Positions 1-9,877 of a DNA stretch of 64,000 bases are shown piece after piece (the first letter of the stretch is position 1; every line of letters starts with the position of its first letter). Position numbers and translations under genes: made by a program. The notes below the pieces were generated by a model. That model had not been told where the DNA came from and ran no database searches. It saw only the letters and a program-made list of their open reading frames with translations. The stretch comes from Mesorhizobium sp. (lineage in GTDB: Bacteria; Pseudomonadota; Alphaproteobacteria; Rhizobiales; Rhizobiaceae). The stretch covers positions 62,001-126,000 of the forward strand of contig NZ_JAFKIC010000106.1 in assembly GCF_017306585.1 (NCBI RefSeq), read 5' to 3'.

Positions 1-21
1 GATCACCGGATACCTAAATGA
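1..21 (+). CDS. 3' end of the gene upstream of virB8 (partial)
   Basis: Reading from base 1, six codons (D-H-R-I-P-K) run to a TGA that overlaps the virB8 ATG as ATGA. All later genes of this operon show the same 4-nt overlap, so this is probably the end of the preceding transfer gene. In VirB-type operons that would be virB7 or virB6. The fragment is too short to identify. Confidence 0.35.
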   Translation, partial: DHRIPK

Positions 22-752
22 CCAACGAAGATGCCGCCGCAAAAACGCCAGAAACCCCGCCGATCGATCTCACCGCCTATTGGAAAGCCGGCGCATCCTG
101 GGAGGCCGAGCTTTATCGCAAGGAACGCCGCTCCCGGAAAATCGCCTGGACCGTGGCGACCGTCGCCGGCATTTCCACGCTGCTCAGCCTGTCGGCCCTC
201 AATCTCCTTGTTCCCCTGAAGCAGTTCGAGGCCGTGGTGGTGATCGCCGACAAGACCACCGGCTTCGTCGAGGTCGCCCGTTCCCTGAACGAGAGCAAGC
301 TTTCCGAGAACGACGCCATCAAGACCGCCAACATCGTCCGCTATATCCGGGCGCGCGAGACCTATGATCCGCGGGCGCTGAAGGATAATTTCGATCTCGC
401 CCAGCTCTATTCGACGGGACAGGCCGCGACCGACCTTCGCCACGAATTCGAGCCGTCGAACCCGCAATCGAAGGACAAGCTGCTCGGCCGCGACACGCGT
501 ATTGCCGTCACCATCAAGTCGGTCTCGTTCCTCAATGCCTCCACGGCAACCGTGCGCTTTTCGACGGAAACGCGACGCGACAACACCCTGCGCCGTGAGC
601 ATTGGGTCTCGGTGGTTCGCTTCCGCTACACGACCGCGCCGCTGAAGAACGAATATCGTTTTGACAATCCACTCGGCTTCCAAGCAACTGAATATAGGCG
701 CGACCAGGAATCCTTGCCGGAAGTTCTGCCGGCGGACAAGGCGGTGCGATGA
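18..752 (+). CDS. virB8: VirB8-like type IV secretion inner-membrane protein
   Basis: This 244-aa protein has a short cytoplasmic N-terminus, one hydrophobic segment at about residues 38-60, and a periplasmic domain of about 180 residues. That is the VirB8 architecture: a bitopic assembly factor linking the inner-membrane platform to the VirB9/VirB10 core of the conjugation channel. The periplasmic part holds the family's V-x-V-x-F beta-strand region followed by a conserved W-V-S-V-V-R-F stretch. The ATG overlaps the preceding stop and the gene's own stop overlaps virB9 (ATGA), so the operon is probably translationally coupled. Family assignment is firm. The choice between a vir (T-DNA) and a conjugative (avh-type) system rests on the nearby relaxase and repC, which point to plasmid conjugation. 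Confidence 0.93.
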   Translation: MTNEDAAAKTPETPPIDLTAYWKAGASWEAELYRKERRSRKIAWTVATVAGISTLLSLSALNLLVPLKQFEAVVVIADKTTGFVEVARSLNESKLSENDAIKTANIVRYIRARETYDPRALKDNFDLAQLYSTGQAATDLRHEFEPSNPQSKDKLLGRDTRIAVTIKSVSFLNASTATVRFSTETRRDNTLRREHWVSVVRFRYTTAPLKNEYRFDNPLGFQATEYRRDQESLPEVLPADKAVR

Positions 753-1534
753 TGCGGAAACCTGTCCTCGCCCTCGCGACGCTCACGCTGCTCGCCACTG
801 CGACCACCTCGCCGGCGGCCGATCCCCGCATCCGCTACATCACCTTCAACAACAATGCCGTCGTCACCGTCCCGGCCGGCCTCGGTGTCTCCACCATGAT
901 CCAGCTTGGCAGCTCAGAAGTGATCGAAACGATTTCGGCCGGCGATACCGCCAGCTGGTCGATCGTGCCGAAAAAGGGCTCCGGCATCCTGTTCGTGAAG
1001 CCTCTGCGCGAAAACGCCGAAACGAACGTCAACATCGTCACGAACCAGCGCGTCTATGCCCTGCTCCTCAAAGGTTCCGCCGCGGCCGACCTGCGCGCCG
1101 CGTTTCAGGTGCGGTTCAAATATCCTGATGAGGACGTCAATGCCCGGCTGTTGGCCGCCGCGCAGGAGAGCGCCAAGGATCCATTGCTGAAGGATCTCGA
1201 TCCGAACCGCCTGAACTACGATTATGTCTTCAAGGGCGACACCAGCCTGAAGCCGCGCGTCGCCTTCGATGACGGCACGCATATGTATCTGGAATTTCCC
1301 GGCGATATTCCCGCGATCTTCGTGGTCGAGGGCAAGCGCCAGGAGTCGCTCGTCAACCTGCGCACGCAAGGCAAATATGTCGTCGTCGACAAGATCGCGG
1401 CTCAGTTCACCCTGCGCGCCGGCGACAAGTGGCTGTGCCTCTATAATCGGCAGGCCAATCGCCAATCCTTCGATCTCATCGAGGACGCCTACGGGCCGAA
1501 GCGCCTCGGCCACAAAGAGGAGCGCCAGCGGTGA
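749..1534 (+). CDS. virB9: VirB9-like outer-membrane core protein of the T4SS
   Basis: This 261-aa protein begins with a Sec signal peptide (a basic start, then [10 protein letters not shown], cleavage near S-P-A-A-D). The mature protein has the N-terminal beta domain of VirB9/CagX, with R-I-R-Y-I-T-F near the start, and a C-terminal domain ending in the conserved D-K-W-L-C-L-Y-N-R region. VirB9 forms the outer ring of the core complex with VirB7 and VirB10. The start is the ATG overlapping the virB8 stop; the alternative second Met one codon on makes no practical difference. The stop overlaps the GTG of virB10. Confidence 0.93.
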   Translation: MMRKPVLALATLTLLATATTSPAADPRIRYITFNNNAVVTVPAGLGVSTMIQLGSSEVIETISAGDTASWSIVPKKGSGILFVKPLRENAETNVNIVTNQRVYALLLKGSAAADLRAAFQVRFKYPDEDVNARLLAAAQESAKDPLLKDLDPNRLNYDYVFKGDTSLKPRVAFDDGTHMYLEFPGDIPAIFVVEGKRQESLVNLRTQGKYVVVDKIAAQFTLRAGDKWLCLYNRQANRQSFDLIEDAYGPKRLGHKEERQR

Positions 1535-2949
1535 GCAAAATCGACTTCGACCATCTCGATGGACAAAGCAGCGTGGCAAGCGACCGCAATGGTCGCCTCG
1601 GCAAGCTGGCCCTTCCTGTCCTGCTCGTCGTCGGCGTGGGCGTCCTGGCATACGTCAACTGGCCGACCGGACCACAGAACCCCAGCCTCTCCGAAGGCAG
1701 CGGCGAGAGCTTCGAGACTTCGAACTCCAGCATTCGCGATTTCCCTGACGAGCCGGTGAAGCAGGCCGCCGATCCCAACCTCGTGCAGATCCCCGTCGCG
1801 GAGAAGAAGCCAGTGGATTCCGCTGATGTCGACGTCACCGTCAACCAGGGCGACGATCTCGAAAAGCTGCGGCAGATCGAGGAAGCACGTCGCAAGGCCG
1901 AGGAAGAGCGGCTACGAATGGAAGAGGCTCGCCGGCGCGCGGAAGAAAACGCTCGTCTCGCCGAACTCGAGGCCAAGCGGCTGGCGGATGAGGAAAAGGC
2001 GCGGTGGGAACGGCTGCGCTCCGAGCAAATCGTCCTCGATGGCTCGAACCGGGAGACGCTGTCCGGCGACCCGGCCGTGACCATCGCCGACGACGGCCAG
2101 CTCGTCGCCGTCCCCGGCGCGGAAAGCGACGCCAACAAGGCGTTTCTCGCCCAGTCGGAAAAGCAGACCGCGGGCATCGTGAAGGCGACCCGCTTCGACC
2201 GGACGGATGCGCTGGTCGCACAAGGCACTATGATCCGTGGCTTCCTCGAGACGGCGATCAATACCGACCTGCCCGGTATGGTGCGCGCTATCGTGCGCGA
2301 GGATGTCCGCTCTCTCGACGGCGGCCGCATCCTCATTCCGAAGGGCTCGCGGCTGGTCGGGGAATACAAGTCCGGCCTGGCCCGCGGCCAGAAGCGCATC
2401 TTCATCGTCTGGTCCCGCGTCATCCGCTCGGATGGCGTCTCCGTCGAGATCGCCTCCCCTGGCGCCGATCGCCTCGGCCGCGCCGGGCTCACCGGCGAGA
2501 TCGACACGCATTTCTGGGAGCGGTTCGGTTCGGCCATCATGCTGTCGGTAATCGGCGGAGCTGCGGAATATGTCTCGGCGCTGGGCGATACCGCCACGGA
2601 AAGCGCTCGTTCAATCTCGACGGTCGATCCGCTCACCGGCGCGGTGACGACGGTCACCACGGAGCCGAGCCGCACGGCTGCTGAAGCCCGTTCGATCGCC
2701 GCCGAGAAATCGTCGGCCGTCCTCCAGGACATCGCCAACGAAGCCTTCAAGGAAAGCTCGAAGATTCCGCCGACGATCTATGTCGCGCAGGGCGAGTCGA
2801 TCATCGTCTTCCTCAGGCGCGATCTCGACTTCTCCGCCTTCTATGCCGACCCGGTCCGGCAGGAGATGATGCGGCTCAAGCGCGGTGGCCAGATCCGGCG
2901 CAATGTCGACCCGACGCCCTACTATCCGATCGCGCCGGTCTACAAATGA
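1531..2949 (+). CDS. virB10: VirB10-like core channel protein
   Basis: This 472-aa protein starts with GTG in a GTGA overlap with virB9. It has a cytoplasmic tail, a transmembrane segment at about residues 24-44, and a long highly charged E/R/A-rich coiled coil at about residues 108-165. The C-terminal VirB10/TrbI domain follows, with the pattern I[15 protein letters not shown] and the later G-S-R-L-V-G-E-Y. VirB10 spans both membranes and relays ATP energy sensed by VirB11/VirD4. The coiled coil sits where the Agrobacterium VirB10 proline-rich linker lies. The predicted C-terminal domain is complete and the gene appears intact. Confidence 0.95.
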   Translation: MSKIDFDHLDGQSSVASDRNGRLGKLALPVLLVVGVGVLAYVNWPTGPQNPSLSEGSGESFETSNSSIRDFPDEPVKQAADPNLVQIPVAEKKPVDSADVDVTVNQGDDLEKLRQIEEARRKAEEERLRMEEARRRAEENARLAELEAKRLADEEKARWERLRSEQIVLDGSNRETLSGDPAVTIADDGQLVAVPGAESDANKAFLAQSEKQTAGIVKATRFDRTDALVAQGTMIRGFLETAINTDLPGMVRAIVREDVRSLDGGRILIPKGSRLVGEYKSGLARGQKRIFIVWSRVIRSDGVSVEIASPGADRLGRAGLTGEIDTHFWERFGSAIMLSVIGGAAEYVSALGDTATESARSISTVDPLTGAVTTVTTEPSRTAAEARSIAAEKSSAVLQDIANEAFKESSKIPPTIYVAQGESIIVFLRRDLDFSAFYADPVRQEMMRLKRGGQIRRNVDPTPYYPIAPVYK

Positions 2950-3944
2950 AGCAGTTCCCGTTTCTCGACAAAGCCCTGGAGCGGCTGAAGCCGTTCCTCT
3001 CGGATGATCGCGTCTCCGAAATCTCGGTCAATCGCCCTGGCGAGGTGTTCATCGAGCGACTTGGCGTCGCCGGCATGGAACGCGTTGTCGACGCACAGTT
3101 TACCGCCGACTGGATCAGAACCCTGAGCGAGCGGGTGGCGGGCTCCACCAACCAGGTTGTCAACGAGGAACATCCCATCCTGTCGGCCTCACTTCCGACC
3201 GGCGAGCGCTTTCAGTGCGTGCTGCCGCCGGCGGCACCTGCCGGAGGCGCGATCTCCATCCGCAAGCAGGTCATCCATGACATCGGCCTGGACGTCTACA
3301 AGAGCCGCGGCGCCTTCGACGATACGCGCGTCGGTCGCCAACTCCGGCTTTCTCCGGCCGAAGAGACCCTTGCCGCCATGCTGCAGGGCGATGTCGACGT
3401 CATGCAGTTTCTGCGGACCGCCGTGCGTTCGCGGGTCTCGATCGCCGTCTCCGGGGGCACCTCGACCGGCAAGTCCACCTTCCTTAATGCTCTGCTGAAG
3501 GAGGTTCCGGACGAGGAGCGCATCGTAACGATCGAGGACACCCGCGAGCTGAGACCGCCGACTGCGAACACCGTCGCCCTTCTCGCCTCCAAGGGTGATC
3601 AAGGCCGGGCGAAGGTGACGCCACAGCAATTGCTGGAAGCGTCGCTGCGCATGCGGCCGGATCGGGTGATGCTGGGCGAACTTCGCGGCGAGGAGGCGTT
3701 CTCCTTCCTTCAGGCGATCAATACCGGACATCCCGGCTCGCTCACCACGGTCCATGCCAATTCCGCCCGTGACGCCTATGACCGTCTGGCATTGATGGTC
3801 ATGCAGAGTGGCGTCCGGCTGCAGAAGCACGAGATCATCGACTACCTGAAGGAGGTGATCCCGGTGGTTGTTCAGCTTCATCGTTTCCCGGACGGTCGGC
3901 GGGTCGTGTCGGAAATCGTCTTCACCAAGGGAGACGTACTGTGA
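2946..3944 (+). CDS. virB11: VirB11-like secretion/traffic ATPase
   Basis: This 332-aa soluble protein has the full motif set of VirB11 hexameric ATPases. Walker A is G-G-T-S-T-G-K-S-T near residue 168, the Asp box is I-V-T-I-E-D-T-R-E-L, Walker B is D-R-V-M-L-G-E-L-R-G-E-E, and the His box is T-G-H-P-G-S-L-T-T-V-H-A-N-S. It lacks signal peptide and membrane segments, as expected for a peripheral inner-membrane motor that powers channel assembly and DNA transfer. ATG overlaps the virB10 stop and the end overlaps the virD4 GTG. Length matches the family (about 330-345 aa). Confidence 0.96.
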   Translation: MKQFPFLDKALERLKPFLSDDRVSEISVNRPGEVFIERLGVAGMERVVDAQFTADWIRTLSERVAGSTNQVVNEEHPILSASLPTGERFQCVLPPAAPAGGAISIRKQVIHDIGLDVYKSRGAFDDTRVGRQLRLSPAEETLAAMLQGDVDVMQFLRTAVRSRVSIAVSGGTSTGKSTFLNALLKEVPDEERIVTIEDTRELRPPTANTVALLASKGDQGRAKVTPQQLLEASLRMRPDRVMLGELRGEEAFSFLQAINTGHPGSLTTVHANSARDAYDRLALMVMQSGVRLQKHEIIDYLKEVIPVVVQLHRFPDGRRVVSEIVFTKGDVL

Positions 3945-6064
3945 ACCCGGCAATCTTGCTGTTCGGATTGGTCATCGCCGCCGCGATGGCGGCCTTCGTC
4001 GCCTCGCTTGCCTATGCCGGCCTCTATTACGCCTTCGATAACTCGACCGGGATGTTCCAGGCGCTGCAGGACGATATGCTCGCATCTTATCGAGCGGCGC
4101 GTCTCGATCTCGCCGCCGGCGACTGGCATCGGCCTGCGATTGCGGCTGGCGCTGGCGCGGTTGCTGGTTTCGCAATGCTCATCACGGCGATGACCGGCAA
4201 AAAGAAATCGACGGATGCGCGGTTTCTGAGCCCGCTGGAAGCGCGGACCCTCGGGCTTACCCGCACGGGCGGCGTGTTCGTCGGACGGATCGGCGGCAGT
4301 CTGATCAAGGTTCCGGGCGGGTTCACGCAGCGCGGGTCCGGCCGGCGGCGGTTCTTGAAGCCCATGCTGTTCGGCGGCAAGAAGCTCTGGATCGATGGCG
4401 ATGACGTCGGCGGCTTCGTCATCGGCCCGCCGAGGTCCGGTAAGGGTGCTTCGCTGATTGTGCCCAACTGCCTGCTTTGGCCTGACAGCATCGTCGTGCT
4501 CGACATGCGCGGCGAAACCTATGAGGCGACGGCGGGCTATCGCTCGAAATTCTCGCGCGTACTGCGCTTCTCACCGGCAGATGAGAATGGCGATACCGAA
4601 TGCTATAACCCGCTGGATTTCGTGGCCATTGATCCAGATCAGCGCGATATCGACATCAACTCGATTGCGACCGCGCTGCTGCCGACGCCCAAAGGCGATG
4701 CCTATTGGATTTCCGATGCTCGAGCGCTGTTCGCTGGCGTCACATCTTGGGTGCTCGAAAACCCTGATATCATCGACAAGGACAAGAACCTTGGAACGGT
4801 CCTCAATGTCGTCGAGGGTGGCGACCAGCCGCTGCGCGAATGGTTGGAGGAGGTTGCCAATCCCGAGCTTCGTGCCGAGTGGATCAGCTCCTTCACCTAT
4901 ACCACCCTCGCCCGCTTCGCCGTCATGGCCAGCAAGCAGTTCGACGGCGTCTATGGTTCCCTCGCCGCCGCCGTGCGGCCCTTCAAGAACAATCGCATTT
5001 TGCGCGCGACGGCGCGGTCCACCTTCGACATCCGGGCGATGCGCCGCGAAAATATGAGCCTCTACCTGGATTTCCGTATCCAGCAGATCGCCTCGATCGG
5101 GCCAATCTTCAACGTGCTGATGGTCCAGTTCATGGACTACATGTCGCGCAACATGATGAAGCGGGGCGAACGCCGCGTGCTCGTGCTGCTCGACGAGTTC
5201 CAGAATCTCGGCAAGCTGGAAAATGCCCTGACCGTCGCCACCGTCCTCGGCGGTTATGGAATTCCGTGCTGGTTCTTCGTCCAGTCCCTGCGCTCGCTCG
5301 ACAACGTTTACACCCGCGAGGGCCGGCAGACGCTGGTGAATTCGGCACGCGCGCAGATCTTCCTTGGCGCCCAGGATCCAGAAGATCAGCGATACGTCTC
5401 GCAGCTTCTCGGCGAGCGAAAAGAGGTGACCGTCGATAAAGCGGTATCGACGGGCGTGACCCTGTTCGATCGCAAGGGCGCTACCATGTCGCACAAGACC
5501 ACGATGCGCCCGCTCATGCGGCCCGACGAGCTTGGTGCAATGCACGAGACGCGATGCGTCATCAAGCTGCGGAACCAGCAGCCGATCTTCGGCGTGCGCA
5601 ATTTCTACTATGCCGACGGCGGGTTGATGAAGCGGGCGTGGTGGCGTGTGCGAACGCCGAAAAAGGAGCAGGGTGTCACAGTCGCAATCGGCGCCAAACA
5701 TACGGATTTCGAGGTCGCTCTGTCCTCTGAGCTGCACTTCCCAGCGCCTTCGCTCGCTGGAGCAACGTTTGTCGCCAAGAGTTTCGAAGCCGGCAACGAG
5801 CCATCGAGAACACCGTCCACTGCACGTATTCCCGACAACCGAAATGATGCGCAGCGGGTGGTAGCTGATTCTCAGCATGCCGTTCATGAAGCCGGCGGCG
5901 ACGAGCCGGACTTTAGATTTGCCATGAAGAGGAGTGCAGAGCGACAAGCGAACGCGGACAAGTCCCTCGAGAGGATACTTACTTTGCTTGGCGGCACGCC
6001 CGTCAAGAAACGGGCGGCCAAAAAAGTCCAAAGGGAAGTCGCATCGGTATTTTCCGACGAATAG
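3941..6064 (+). CDS. virD4: VirD4/TraG-type coupling protein
   Basis: This 707-aa type IV coupling protein begins at a GTG overlapping the virB11 stop. Two hydrophobic segments (about residues 4-31 and 66-84) anchor it in the inner membrane. The ATPase domain carries Walker A G-P-P-R-S-G-K-G-A-S near residue 163 and Walker B V-L-V-L-L-D-E-F near residue 412. The protein hands the relaxase-DNA complex to the VirB channel. About 130 C-terminal residues after the conserved domain are polar and low in complexity, as is common for substrate-docking tails. It is the last gene of the operon; the next gene is convergent and I see no clear terminator in the 85-bp gap. Confidence 0.95.
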   Translation: MNPAILLFGLVIAAAMAAFVASLAYAGLYYAFDNSTGMFQALQDDMLASYRAARLDLAAGDWHRPAIAAGAGAVAGFAMLITAMTGKKKSTDARFLSPLEARTLGLTRTGGVFVGRIGGSLIKVPGGFTQRGSGRRRFLKPMLFGGKKLWIDGDDVGGFVIGPPRSGKGASLIVPNCLLWPDSIVVLDMRGETYEATAGYRSKFSRVLRFSPADENGDTECYNPLDFVAIDPDQRDIDINSIATALLPTPKGDAYWISDARALFAGVTSWVLENPDIIDKDKNLGTVLNVVEGGDQPLREWLEEVANPELRAEWISSFTYTTLARFAVMASKQFDGVYGSLAAAVRPFKNNRILRATARSTFDIRAMRRENMSLYLDFRIQQIASIGPIFNVLMVQFMDYMSRNMMKRGERRVLVLLDEFQNLGKLENALTVATVLGGYGIPCWFFVQSLRSLDNVYTREGRQTLVNSARAQIFLGAQDPEDQRYVSQLLGERKEVTVDKAVSTGVTLFDRKGATMSHKTTMRPLMRPDELGAMHETRCVIKLRNQQPIFGVRNFYYADGGLMKRAWWRVRTPKKEQGVTVAIGAKHTDFEVALSSELHFPAPSLAGATFVAKSFEAGNEPSRTPSTARIPDNRNDAQRVVADSQHAVHEAGGDEPDFRFAMKRSAERQANADKSLERILTLLGGTPVKKRAAKKVQREVASVFSDE

Positions 6065-6149
6065 CCCAACATCCGGAACACTTTAACACGGACATTAAAA
6101 GGCTGGTCGATGGCCACCGCGATGGGCCGCGTTACACTATTCCGACATC

Positions 6150-6914
6150 TCAGCGGAGATAGCTACCGCCATTGACGTCAAGCGTCGCACCGTTCAGCGA
6201 GTCTTGGCCGTAGCGCAGCACGAAGGCGACGAGTTCCGCAATTTCTCTGGGTTCGGCCATGTCGCCGATCGGGATGTCATCTATCGCCTCTGCCATGCTA
6301 TGCGTAGCGATGAACTTCTCTGCCATGTCGGTGCGTACCAAACCGGGGGCTATACAGACTGCAGATGCACCTTCCCGACCGAAGCTGCGAGCGATTGATT
6401 TCGTGAGATTGATCATAGCCGCCTTCGCCGCAGCATAAGGCATCGAATCCCGTGCCCCACCGCGCTGACCAGCGCGGCTAGCAATATTCACGATGCGCCC
6501 ACCGCCCTCGGTTTTGAAATGAAGAACCGCCTCCTTGCAAAGATCGGCGGCGGCGAAGAGATTTACCTGAAACTCCTTCTGCCATAGTGCCTTCCACTCG
6601 CCGTGCGAGTTTTCAATCGAAATTTCCGAGCGATTGCCAGCATTGTTGACGAGGCCGTGGATTCGGCCCGCAAAATCAACCGATTTCCGCCAAAGCGCGG
6701 ATACTCCCTCGTCTTCGTAAAGGTCAGCTTGTACGATGAGACCGTTGCCACCGATCTTGGCCAGCAATTCTTGCGCTTTATCCTCATTCTTCCTGTAGTG
6801 AATGATCGGCCTCGCCCCTTCCAACGCAAGTCGCTCTACGACCGCCGCTCCGATCCCACCTGAGGCACCAGTAACCAAGATCGTCTGCCCAAGCAAAGAC
6901 TGGTCCATGTTCAT
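6150..6914 (-). CDS. SDR-family NAD(P)-dependent oxidoreductase
   Basis: This 254-aa classical short-chain dehydrogenase has the N-terminal cofactor motif T-G-A-S-G-G-I-G, N-N-A-G after strand 4, a catalytic Ser in I-A-S-R-A-G and Y-A-A-A-K as the catalytic Tyr/Lys pair, ending with the usual N-G-A-T-L-D-V-N-G-G. I chose the ATG at 6914 because the frame upstream only overlaps the ETF-QO gene antiphase; a second Met two codons in is possible. It is the last gene of the long minus-strand catabolic operon, 112 nt after ETF-QO. Its substrate is unknown; FabG-like 3-oxoacyl reductase or secondary-alcohol oxidation are both possible. Confidence 0.85.
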   Translation of the reverse strand: MNMDQSLLGQTILVTGASGGIGAAVVERLALEGARPIIHYRKNEDKAQELLAKIGGNGLIVQADLYEDEGVSALWRKSVDFAGRIHGLVNNAGNRSEISIENSHGEWKALWQKEFQVNLFAAADLCKEAVLHFKTEGGGRIVNIASRAGQRGGARDSMPYAAAKAAMINLTKSIARSFGREGASAVCIAPGLVRTDMAEKFIATHSMAEAIDDIPIGDMAEPREIAELVAFVLRYGQDSLNGATLDVNGGSYLR

Positions 6915-7026
6915 ATCCTTCGTTGATATTCGCCTTCGCAAATCGGTGATCGCACGCAAATCTCCATGGAGTGAGATGCGACCACCATGTTCTTGGTGGG
7001 ATTCACCTTTTCGGCCAGGGTTTGGC

Positions 7027-8691
7027 TCACATATTCGGATAGACCGGCCCCTCGCCGCCCTGCGGCGGCACCCAGTTGATGTTCTGGTTGGGGTCCTTGA
7101 TGTCGCAGGTCTTGCAGTGCACGCAGTTCTGCGCGTTGATGACGTAAACTTGCCTGCCGTCCTTCTCCACCCATTCGTAGACGCCCGCCGGACAGTAGCG
7201 GGTCGACGGACCGGCATAGACGTCGAGTTCGGAGGTCTTCTGCAGCTCCGGGTTCTTCACCTGAAGGTGGACCGGCTGGTCTTCCTCGTGGTTGGTGTTC
7301 GACAGGAACACCGAGGACAGACGGTCGAAGGTCAGAACGCCATCCGGCTTCGGATAGTCGATCTTCTTGTGCTTGGCCGCCGGCTCCAGCGACTGCGCAT
7401 CGGTCTTGCCGTGCTTCAGCGTGCCGAAGAAGGAGAAGCCGAGGAGCGTGTTCGTCCACATGTCGAGGCCGCCGAGCGCCACGCCGACCGCAGTGCCGAA
7501 CTTCGACCACAGCGGCTTGACGTTGCGCACCTTCCTGAGGTCCGAGCCGATGGCGCTGTCGCGCCAGCCCTGCTCGATCTCGATCGGCTCGTCATTGGCG
7601 CGGCCACTCGCGATTGCATCCGCGAGCTTTTCGGCGGCGAGCATGCCCGAGAGCACCGCATTGTGGCTGCCCTTAATGCGCGGCACGTTGACGAAGCCCG
7701 CCGAGCAGCCGATCAGCGCACCGCCCGGAAACGACAGTTTCGGTACCGACTGGTAGCCGCCCTCGGTGATGGCGCGTGCGCCGTAGGACAAGCGCTTACC
7801 GCCTTCGAAGGTGCCGCGGATCGCCGGATGCGTCTTGAAGCGCTGGAATTCCTCGAAGGGGAAGAGATAGGGGTTCTTGTAGTTCAAGTGCACCACGAAG
7901 CCGACGGCAACCATGTTGTCTTCGAGGTGATAGAGGAACGAGCCGCCGCCGGTCTTCATGCCGAGCGGCCAGCCGAAGGAGTGCTGCACGAGGCCGGGCT
8001 TGTGGTTCTCGGGTTTGACCTGCCAGAGTTCCTTGAGGCCGATGCCGAATTTCTGGGGTTCGCGATCCTTCTGAAGGTCGAACTTCGCGATGAGCTGCTT
8101 GGCGAGCGAGCCGCGCACGCCCTCGGAGATCAGCGTGTATTTTCCCAGCAGCGCCATGCCGCGGGTAAAGTTCGGGCCGGGCTCGCCGTTGCGCTCGATG
8201 CCCATGTCGCCGGTGGCCACGCCGATGACGGCGCCCTCGTCATTGTAGAGCACCTCGGTCGCGGCAAAGCCGGGATAGATCTCGACGCCGAGCTCTTCCG
8301 CCTTGGTGGCGAGCCACCGACAGACATTGCCGAGCGAGACGATGTAGTTGCCGTGGTTGTTCATCAAGGGCGGCATGGCGAAGTTCGGCAGCCGCACCGA
8401 GCCGGCCGGGCCGAGCAGCAGGAAATGGTCGTCCTTCACCTCGGTCTTGAACGGATGGCTGTCATCCTCACGCCAGCCGGGCAGCAGGCGGTCGATGCCG
8501 ATCGGATCCACAACCGCGCCGGACAGGATATGCGCGCCGACTTCCGAACCCTTTTCCAGCACGACGACCGTCAGATCCGGATTGGCCTGCTTCAGCCGGA
8601 TCGCCGCAGAAAGCCCCGCAGGACCGGCACCTACGATCACCACGTCGAATTCCATACTCTCGCGTTCGGGGAGTTCCGCCGTTTCGGTCAT
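7027..8691 (-). CDS. Electron transfer flavoprotein-ubiquinone oxidoreductase
   Basis: This 554-aa ETF-QO is full length. It has an N-terminal FAD dinucleotide-binding motif (V-I-V-G-A-G-P-A-G-L-S-A), a quinone-binding middle domain with the hydrophobic helix region, and a C-terminal 4Fe-4S domain with C-P-A-G-V-Y and C-V-H-C-K-T-C-D-I-K. It takes electrons from reduced ETF and passes them to ubiquinone at the inner membrane. Its ATG overlaps the stop of the upstream PLP-enzyme gene by 4 nt. The same window encodes EtfA/EtfB and an acyl-CoA dehydrogenase, so the cluster carries its own electron route to the quinone pool. ETF-QO is usually chromosomal, so a plasmid copy is notable. Confidence 0.95.
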   Translation of the reverse strand: MTETAELPERESMEFDVVIVGAGPAGLSAAIRLKQANPDLTVVVLEKGSEVGAHILSGAVVDPIGIDRLLPGWREDDSHPFKTEVKDDHFLLLGPAGSVRLPNFAMPPLMNNHGNYIVSLGNVCRWLATKAEELGVEIYPGFAATEVLYNDEGAVIGVATGDMGIERNGEPGPNFTRGMALLGKYTLISEGVRGSLAKQLIAKFDLQKDREPQKFGIGLKELWQVKPENHKPGLVQHSFGWPLGMKTGGGSFLYHLEDNMVAVGFVVHLNYKNPYLFPFEEFQRFKTHPAIRGTFEGGKRLSYGARAITEGGYQSVPKLSFPGGALIGCSAGFVNVPRIKGSHNAVLSGMLAAEKLADAIASGRANDEPIEIEQGWRDSAIGSDLRKVRNVKPLWSKFGTAVGVALGGLDMWTNTLLGFSFFGTLKHGKTDAQSLEPAAKHKKIDYPKPDGVLTFDRLSSVFLSNTNHEEDQPVHLQVKNPELQKTSELDVYAGPSTRYCPAGVYEWVEKDGRQVYVINAQNCVHCKTCDIKDPNQNINWVPPQGGEGPVYPNM

Positions 8692-9848
8692 GCGAAGGCC
8701 GCCGCGAATCCACGATCGAGGTCGTCGATCAGATCGTTCACATCCTCAAGTCCCACCTGGAGGCGGATGATCGACATCTCGAAATCAGGCCGTCGAACAA
8801 TTCGGTCGGAGAGGCCCACCTGAACTGCAAGGCTCTCATAGCCACCATAGGAATAGCCAAGGCCAAAGATCTCCAATGCATTCAGGAAACTCTTTGGATC
8901 TGCGGCACGCGGCAGGGCGAACGAGAAAAGACTGGAAGAGCCGGAAAAGTCGCGTCGCCAAATTGCGTGACCAGGATTGCCTTCAAGAGCAGGGTGGTAG
9001 ACCTGCTCGACTTTGGGGTGGCCTTCGAGCCATTTGGCAATGGCAAGCGTTGATTGCTGGTGCGTGTCGAGCCTTCGGCCCATTCCCCGCAATCCGCGGA
9101 GGATTTGATATGCGTCATCAGACCCTACGCACATGCCGAGAACCATGTGCCCGCGATTGAGTTTCGGCCAGCATGCCTCGTTGGCGGAGACCGTACCCAT
9201 CAGAACGTCTGAATGTCCTCCAAAATACTTGGTTGCCGCATGGATTACGATATCCGCGCCGATACCGATGGGCTTGAAAAAGAGGGGCGTCGCCCAGGTG
9301 TTGTCGATCATCGTGACGATAGCGCGTTCTTTGCACACCGCGACGATCGCCGGCACATCCTGCATCTCAAAGGTGTTCGAGCCGGGCGTCTCCAAGAACA
9401 CAACCTTCGTTTCCGGGCGAAACAGAGAGACGATATCTCCGGCGATCAACGGGTCGTAGTATTCGACCGCGACCCCCATTCGCGGCAGCACCTCGTTCGC
9501 AAACCGACGGGTCGGGCCATAGACGGAATCCGTGATAAGCACATGATCCCCTGCCGAGAGAAAGGTCAGAAGCGGGACAGAGATCGCGGCCAGTCCGGAC
9601 GGCACCAAAACTGTTCCGGCAGCACCTTCGAGTTCCGTCAGCGCCGCACAAAGAGCATCAGTCGTCGGCGTGCCATGTGTTGCGTAGGTGTATTTCTGGT
9701 TCTCGCTTGCAAGCGTCTCGGCATCCGGAAAAAGAACTGTGGAGGCGCGCACGATCGGCGGGTTGACGAAACCATGAAATGACAGCGGATCATAGCCGGC
9801 GTGGCCAAGCTGCGTATTGGTTCCGATTTTCTTGCTCGAGTGCGACAT
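8688..9848 (-). CDS. Cys/Met-metabolism PLP enzyme (cystathionine beta-lyase-like)
   Basis: This 386-aa member of the Cys/Met metabolism PLP-dependent family has the Schiff-base lysine in H-A-A-T-K-Y-F-G-G-H-S-D, the substrate/cofactor region Y-T-Y-A-T-H-G-T-P-T-T and D-N-T-W-A-T-P. Its closest general type is cystathionine beta-lyase, which does C-S beta-elimination. The ATG at 9848 is preceded by a GGAGAG site; the frame upstream overlaps soxG and is rejected. It lies 29 nt after soxG and overlaps ETF-QO. A C-S lyase inside a sarcosine-oxidase operon is unusual; its true substrate here may be another beta-substituted amino acid. That last point is inference. Confidence 0.85.
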   Translation of the reverse strand: MSHSSKKIGTNTQLGHAGYDPLSFHGFVNPPIVRASTVLFPDAETLASENQKYTYATHGTPTTDALCAALTELEGAAGTVLVPSGLAAISVPLLTFLSAGDHVLITDSVYGPTRRFANEVLPRMGVAVEYYDPLIAGDIVSLFRPETKVVFLETPGSNTFEMQDVPAIVAVCKERAIVTMIDNTWATPLFFKPIGIGADIVIHAATKYFGGHSDVLMGTVSANEACWPKLNRGHMVLGMCVGSDDAYQILRGLRGMGRRLDTHQQSTLAIAKWLEGHPKVEQVYHPALEGNPGHAIWRRDFSGSSSLFSFALPRAADPKSFLNALEIFGLGYSYGGYESLAVQVGLSDRIVRRPDFEMSIIRLQVGLEDVNDLIDDLDRGFAAAFA

Positions 9849-9877
9849 TGAAATTCTCTCCCTGGGATATGGGGTTA

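Noticed and set aside
6915-7217. N-terminal extension of the SDR (about 100 codons)
   Set aside because: It is rich in R/T/S and lies antiphase over the ETF-QO C-terminus; the SDR homology begins at the 6914 Met.
6802-8823. Long plus-strand open frame opposite ETF-QO
   Set aside because: It is the antisense of a confident gene at high GC, with composition of a shadow frame and no domain.
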